Assembly (NCBI GenBank): GCA_038502055.1
Contig: JAXRKN010000045.1
Span: forward strand, 7,119,501 to 7,183,500
Reading direction: 5' to 3'
From: Tanytarsus gracilentus
Lineage: Eukaryota > Arthropoda > Insecta > Diptera > Chironomidae
Length of the DNA stretch: 64,000 nt
Of this stretch, positions 60,880 to 64,000 are shown piece by piece. A program made the translations under genes and the position numbers. The notes beneath the pieces were generated by a model, which did not search any database, had not been told where the DNA came from, and worked only from the letters and a program-made list of their open reading frames with translations. The first letter of the stretch is position 1; each line of letters opens with the position of its first letter.

Positions 60880-62193
60880 CTAATAATTGCAATAAGAATT
60901 TTACTATTGTTTGTCTCAACACAAGCAGTACTCTCGCTCTCTCAATTACAACTGGAATACTCAAAACTCACCTCGACTGAGGTGGTGACGAATGAAACCT
61001 TAGAAAAAATTATTTAAGCCAAAAATAAATTTCTCACATTTATAATTGTTGCATTTTTTACAAGGGGGAAGAATTGTGTGTGAATTACTTGCCGACAAAA
61101 TAAGTTTTTTGTGTTTCTTTTTTTGACTTTTGCAGAGACGTTAATGTGACTTAATGACACTATCAGAGTAATTAAGGGCTTTTGATGAAATTTAATGTCT
61201 TTGTCTAAAAACGCTTCAAAAATTTGTTATAAAATAATTTAAATTAATTCAGTCACATTTCGACTCCCACGTTAAGCCCTTCAATAACTTTTTTCATGGT
61301 CTCAAAGCATAATTATCGTGACGCAATTCAAACATTATAAAAACTCTCAAAATTCATCATTTTATTCATATCAAAAATTCAACAAAACGAATTTAAAATT
61401 TCCCAATAATTTTTTTTATTTGAACGATAAAATTTAACGCATTCTCTTTGATGAAAAGTGAATCAAAGTTGGGTAATCTCCGACTAAATATTGACTGTTT
61501 TTTGCACTCGGTAATTTTAATTGAAATTGTCAGCTTATTTAACAGCAAACACAAAAATATCAAATTGAATTGAAAGAGAGTAAAATGAAAAAATTGTTTG
61601 AACGATGATGTGACAATCGAATGATTTTATAATGCTTTTAAGCTTCCGATACAATATTAAATAATTTATGAAGTTAATACAAGTGCAAGGGATTTTATTT
61701 AAATTTAATTTTAAAATACTTTTGAGCAAAAAATTGTAAATTTAAGACTTTTTGTATTTCTTATCCTGAGATCAATTTTTTAATTTCTAAAATCTAATCT
61801 TAAAAGTAAATGAAGTGAAATCAATTTATAATCCAAGATTAAATTTTAAAAATTTAATAAATAATTAAATCTAATCCACTCAAAAATTTAATCTAAGATT
61901 AAATTTTCCATCCATTGCACATCTCATAAAATATTCAATTTTTGTGACTCAACCAAGTGAGTTTGTGAGTAAATAAACCCCGCAAAATCAAATTAACCTT
62001 CGCAATTCGAGTAGAAGTGCTAATGCAGTGAGATGTAGCACGAGAAAAAAAATCTTTTCATTCATTATTCACTCAATCAATTCCGCACATGATTGAACAC
62101 ACGCACATGAAGTGAATTAAAAAATTTAAAATTTTAATGCATGTTGAGTGATGAATATAAAAATAGAATTTTCAGAATTTATTTTTCCAATAT
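60880..62193. other. Intergenic region upstream of the SLC22 gene
   Basis: This region separates the transporter's promoter side from the 3' end of the secreted-protein gene. It holds a long inverted-repeat element (listed) and no recognised gene. Confidence 0.45.
61683..61920. mobile_element. Longer family 1-like inverted-repeat element (238 bp)
   Basis: Left GTGCAAGGGATTTTATTTAA; the right end, reverse-complemented, reads GTGCAATGGATGGAAAATTT. The interior repeats TTTAATCTAAGATTAAA-like palindromes. The outer 11 bases match in 10 positions. Confidence 0.35.
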
Positions 62194-62199
62194 TTTATT
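62194..62199 (-). terminator. PolyA signal of the secreted-protein gene
   Basis: TTTATT on the plus strand is AATAAA on the minus strand, just past the TGA stop at 62205-62207. A second TTTATT lies at 62177. Confidence 0.45.
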
Positions 62200-62204
62200 T
62201 AATC

Positions 62205-62915
62205 TCAAAAATGAATTTGATGATCAAGAATTTCATCCACTAAACATTTAATTTTTCCTTCAAAGATTTTCTGCTTTTCATTTATTACAAAATTTACAAT
62301 TTCATCGAGAGATTTATCTGAAGTTTTTAGCATCAAAATTGTTTTAATTTCGAGTACGTGAATTTTATCGGGATTGTCAGGTTCGTAAAAAACTTGAAAT
62401 GAACATTTTGCGATGTGCATTAAATGATAATTTTGACTCACTACCACAACACTCTCAGTTTGTGAAAGCTGAACATTGCAGTTGGGATTCTGCTTGTAAT
62501 TTTCATCATCGGACGAAAGTCGATCAAGTTCTTCTCTGTAACAATTTAAGTTTTTTTCAATCGTGGCGTTATTCTGGATTTCTAATAATTCTTCCTTGAA
62601 TTCTTCGATTTTACTTTGATCGATTTCAATTTCACAAAAGTATTCGGCAATTTTTGTGGCTGCAAAAATTTGCAAATACAAAGCTCGTGGCGCATTTCCT
62701 GTTCTATCTAATTTAAGTAACTCTCGAACCAATTTTTTCTCTTCAAAATTTTCTTTTCTCACATTTAAAATTCTTTCCATGCACTCAACAAAAGTTTTAG
62801 AATCATCACGAACTGACGAAAGTTGATGAATTGTAAGCGCCAGTATTTTTGAAGGTGAAATGTCAACAGCTGATGCTGATAAAAATAAATAAAATATAAT
62901 CGTAAGCTGCTTCAT
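62205..62915 (-). CDS. Secreted protein of unknown function, 236 aa, single exon
   Basis: The protein begins MKQLTIIFYLFLSASA|VDIS, a clear signal peptide with predicted cleavage near residue 16. I chose this Met over one nine codons upstream (62942) because the upstream version would bury the signal core behind a polar stretch. The mature part is acidic and mostly helical in pattern, with six cysteines spread through it (FVECMERI, EYFCEIE, NLNCYREE, NPNCNVQ, AKCSFQV, IKCLVDE), which suggests up to three disulfides, and one N-linked sequon in IQNNATIE. It is not recognised as a named family. Codon use and the absence of AT-rich low complexity make it a convincing gene. The strand is the same as the SLC22 gene. 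An upstream 73-codon ORF ends in an ATGA overlap with this start. Confidence 0.75.
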   Translation of the reverse strand: MKQLTIIFYLFLSASAVDISPSKILALTIHQLSSVRDDSKTFVECMERILNVRKENFEEKKLVRELLKLDRTGNAPRALYLQIFAATKIAEYFCEIEIDQSKIEEFKEELLEIQNNATIEKNLNCYREELDRLSSDDENYKQNPNCNVQLSQTESVVVVSQNYHLMHIAKCSFQVFYEPDNPDKIHVLEIKTILMLKTSDKSLDEIVNFVINEKQKIFEGKIKCLVDEILDHQIHF

Positions 62916-63133
62916 GCTTTGATGACTGACAAAACACGACAAAAGAGTAAAATTAAAATTTTATTCAAATGAAATTTCAATTTATTTTTTGCTTCATAAT
63001 TTTTGAAAGCTTGTTGTAACATTTCCGAGTCAAATTGAGCAAAAGGTTTTTTCAACAGATGTAAAACTTCCATCAAAGATCCATTTAGATAAATCCTTTT
63101 TTCTAACCCCAATTTAAAAGTGAGGAAGTTCAT
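62912..63133 (-). pseudogene. 73-codon ORF directly upstream of the secreted protein; possible uORF or paralogue remnant
   Basis: It runs from an ATG at 63133 to a TGA whose first bases overlap the start codon of the secreted protein (ATGA at 62912-62915). The middle, SLMEVLHLLKKPFAQFDSEM, has a balanced amino-acid mix unlike most AT-rich chance ORFs. It weakly resembles the C-terminal SLDEIVNFVINEKQKIFEG of the neighbour, so it could be the tail of a decayed tandem paralogue. It has no signal peptide. A chance ORF is also possible. Confidence 0.2.
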
Positions 63134-64000
63134 AAAAATTTTCCACGAAATTTTTATTCGTTTGATTTCTTTAAAGAACTTTTAGATTTTACGGTTATGA
63201 GGAGATTTGAATTGAGCGTGGATTTTATTAGCGAAAAATCAACGCAAAAAACTTTTATTACAAAATTTAGGAATAAAATAAAAATTTATGAAAATTACTG
63301 GATTTTAAAAAAAATTCAATTTAAAGAAGATAAAGTGTTCAATTTAGTGAATTTTGGAATATACTCATAGCTTTTAATATTCCTCAAAATACAGAAAATT
63401 AAAAAAATATTCAAAAATTTCGCAAAGATTTCTAACTTTTTTAGTACTAAATGTGTGTGTGTATTAATCTATAAAGTACTTAGCAACTGCTACAAAATAG
63501 AGGAAATCTTCATCATTTTCACACAACTGCATCACAAAAATCCACCACACTAAAGCTTCATCTCTTCCCCGCAACATTATGGCAACAATAAAAGAGCGCA
63601 AATCCTTACGAGTGATGCAATCATTGTGAAAGTGAATTAATTTTGGCTTAATTTATGCCACATAAGAAATCTCATTCGGATTTTTTTTTTCATTTCTACC
63701 GAGGGTTGGCATTTAATCTCACATGACTTAACTACACGACATCGCTCGTTTTCAATCTACATTCGAAATGTTTTTCTTAATTCGCTTGGCAGTGAATGTG
63801 TGCAAAAAACGAGTATGTCGAGAATGCCAAAATGAAATGAACTTCTAAATTGAAATTAAATTATTGGGAAGCGAATCCAGAATAAATTTTGTTTTTTTCT
63901 GATGTGCGGATTGAACTTTTTGTAAGGAATGCATTTAAATGTGGAAAAAGCTTGCATTGAAATTTGAAATGGTATATTCAATATTCAAATAATTTCAGCG
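63134..64000. other. Right edge of window, no gene recognised
   Basis: AT-rich DNA with no supportable ORF, repeat or RNA gene. Confidence 0.5.

Overview
The window is nuclear DNA of an insect, most likely a lower (nematoceran) dipteran. It is very AT-rich, genes are split by GT-AG introns, and exons are short and far apart. The three recognisable proteins are typical insect ones: an M1 aminopeptidase, an alpha2-adrenergic-like octopamine receptor and an SLC22 transporter. The species cannot be named from the sequence. Only about 4 kb is coding.

Layout. 1-764 (+) holds the last two exons of a membrane-anchored M1 aminopeptidase, with a polyA signal near 980. 765-15430 is gene-free and contains small inverted-repeat elements and possible 5' leader sequence for the next gene. 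15431-16084 (+) is the first coding exon of the alpha2-like octopamine receptor: N-terminus, TM1-TM4 and part of ECL2. No TM5-TM7 exon was found before the window ends, so the following intron is probably at least 47.9 kb. Inside that presumed intron, on the opposite strand, lie a complete seven-exon SLC22 transporter (52942-60667, 640 aa, reconstructed exon by exon) and a single-exon secreted protein of 236 aa (62205-62915).

The rest is dominated by mobile DNA. Three Helentron-like non-autonomous elements (one at 32250-33555, two in tandem at 48881-50936) share a design: subterminal inverted repeat, microsatellite, tandem satellite, second subterminal repeat, hairpin. Two families with unrelated ends carry the same 120/129-bp satellite. 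There is also a hAT-type MITE with an 8-bp target duplication (22962-23676), two retro-insertions with 25- and 26-bp target duplications (43146-43343; 43831-45024), and at least three families of short AT-rich inverted-repeat elements. A strand-asymmetric T/G-rich block occupies 45953-46508.

The genes do not form one pathway. An octopamine receptor, an organic ion transporter and an aminopeptidase are simply neighbours. The only structural link is the apparent nesting of the two minus-strand genes in the receptor intron. The least ordinary content is the satellite-carrying element system and a candidate recursive splice site at 47041 in the long intron. Exon structures were read by eye and no database search was possible.
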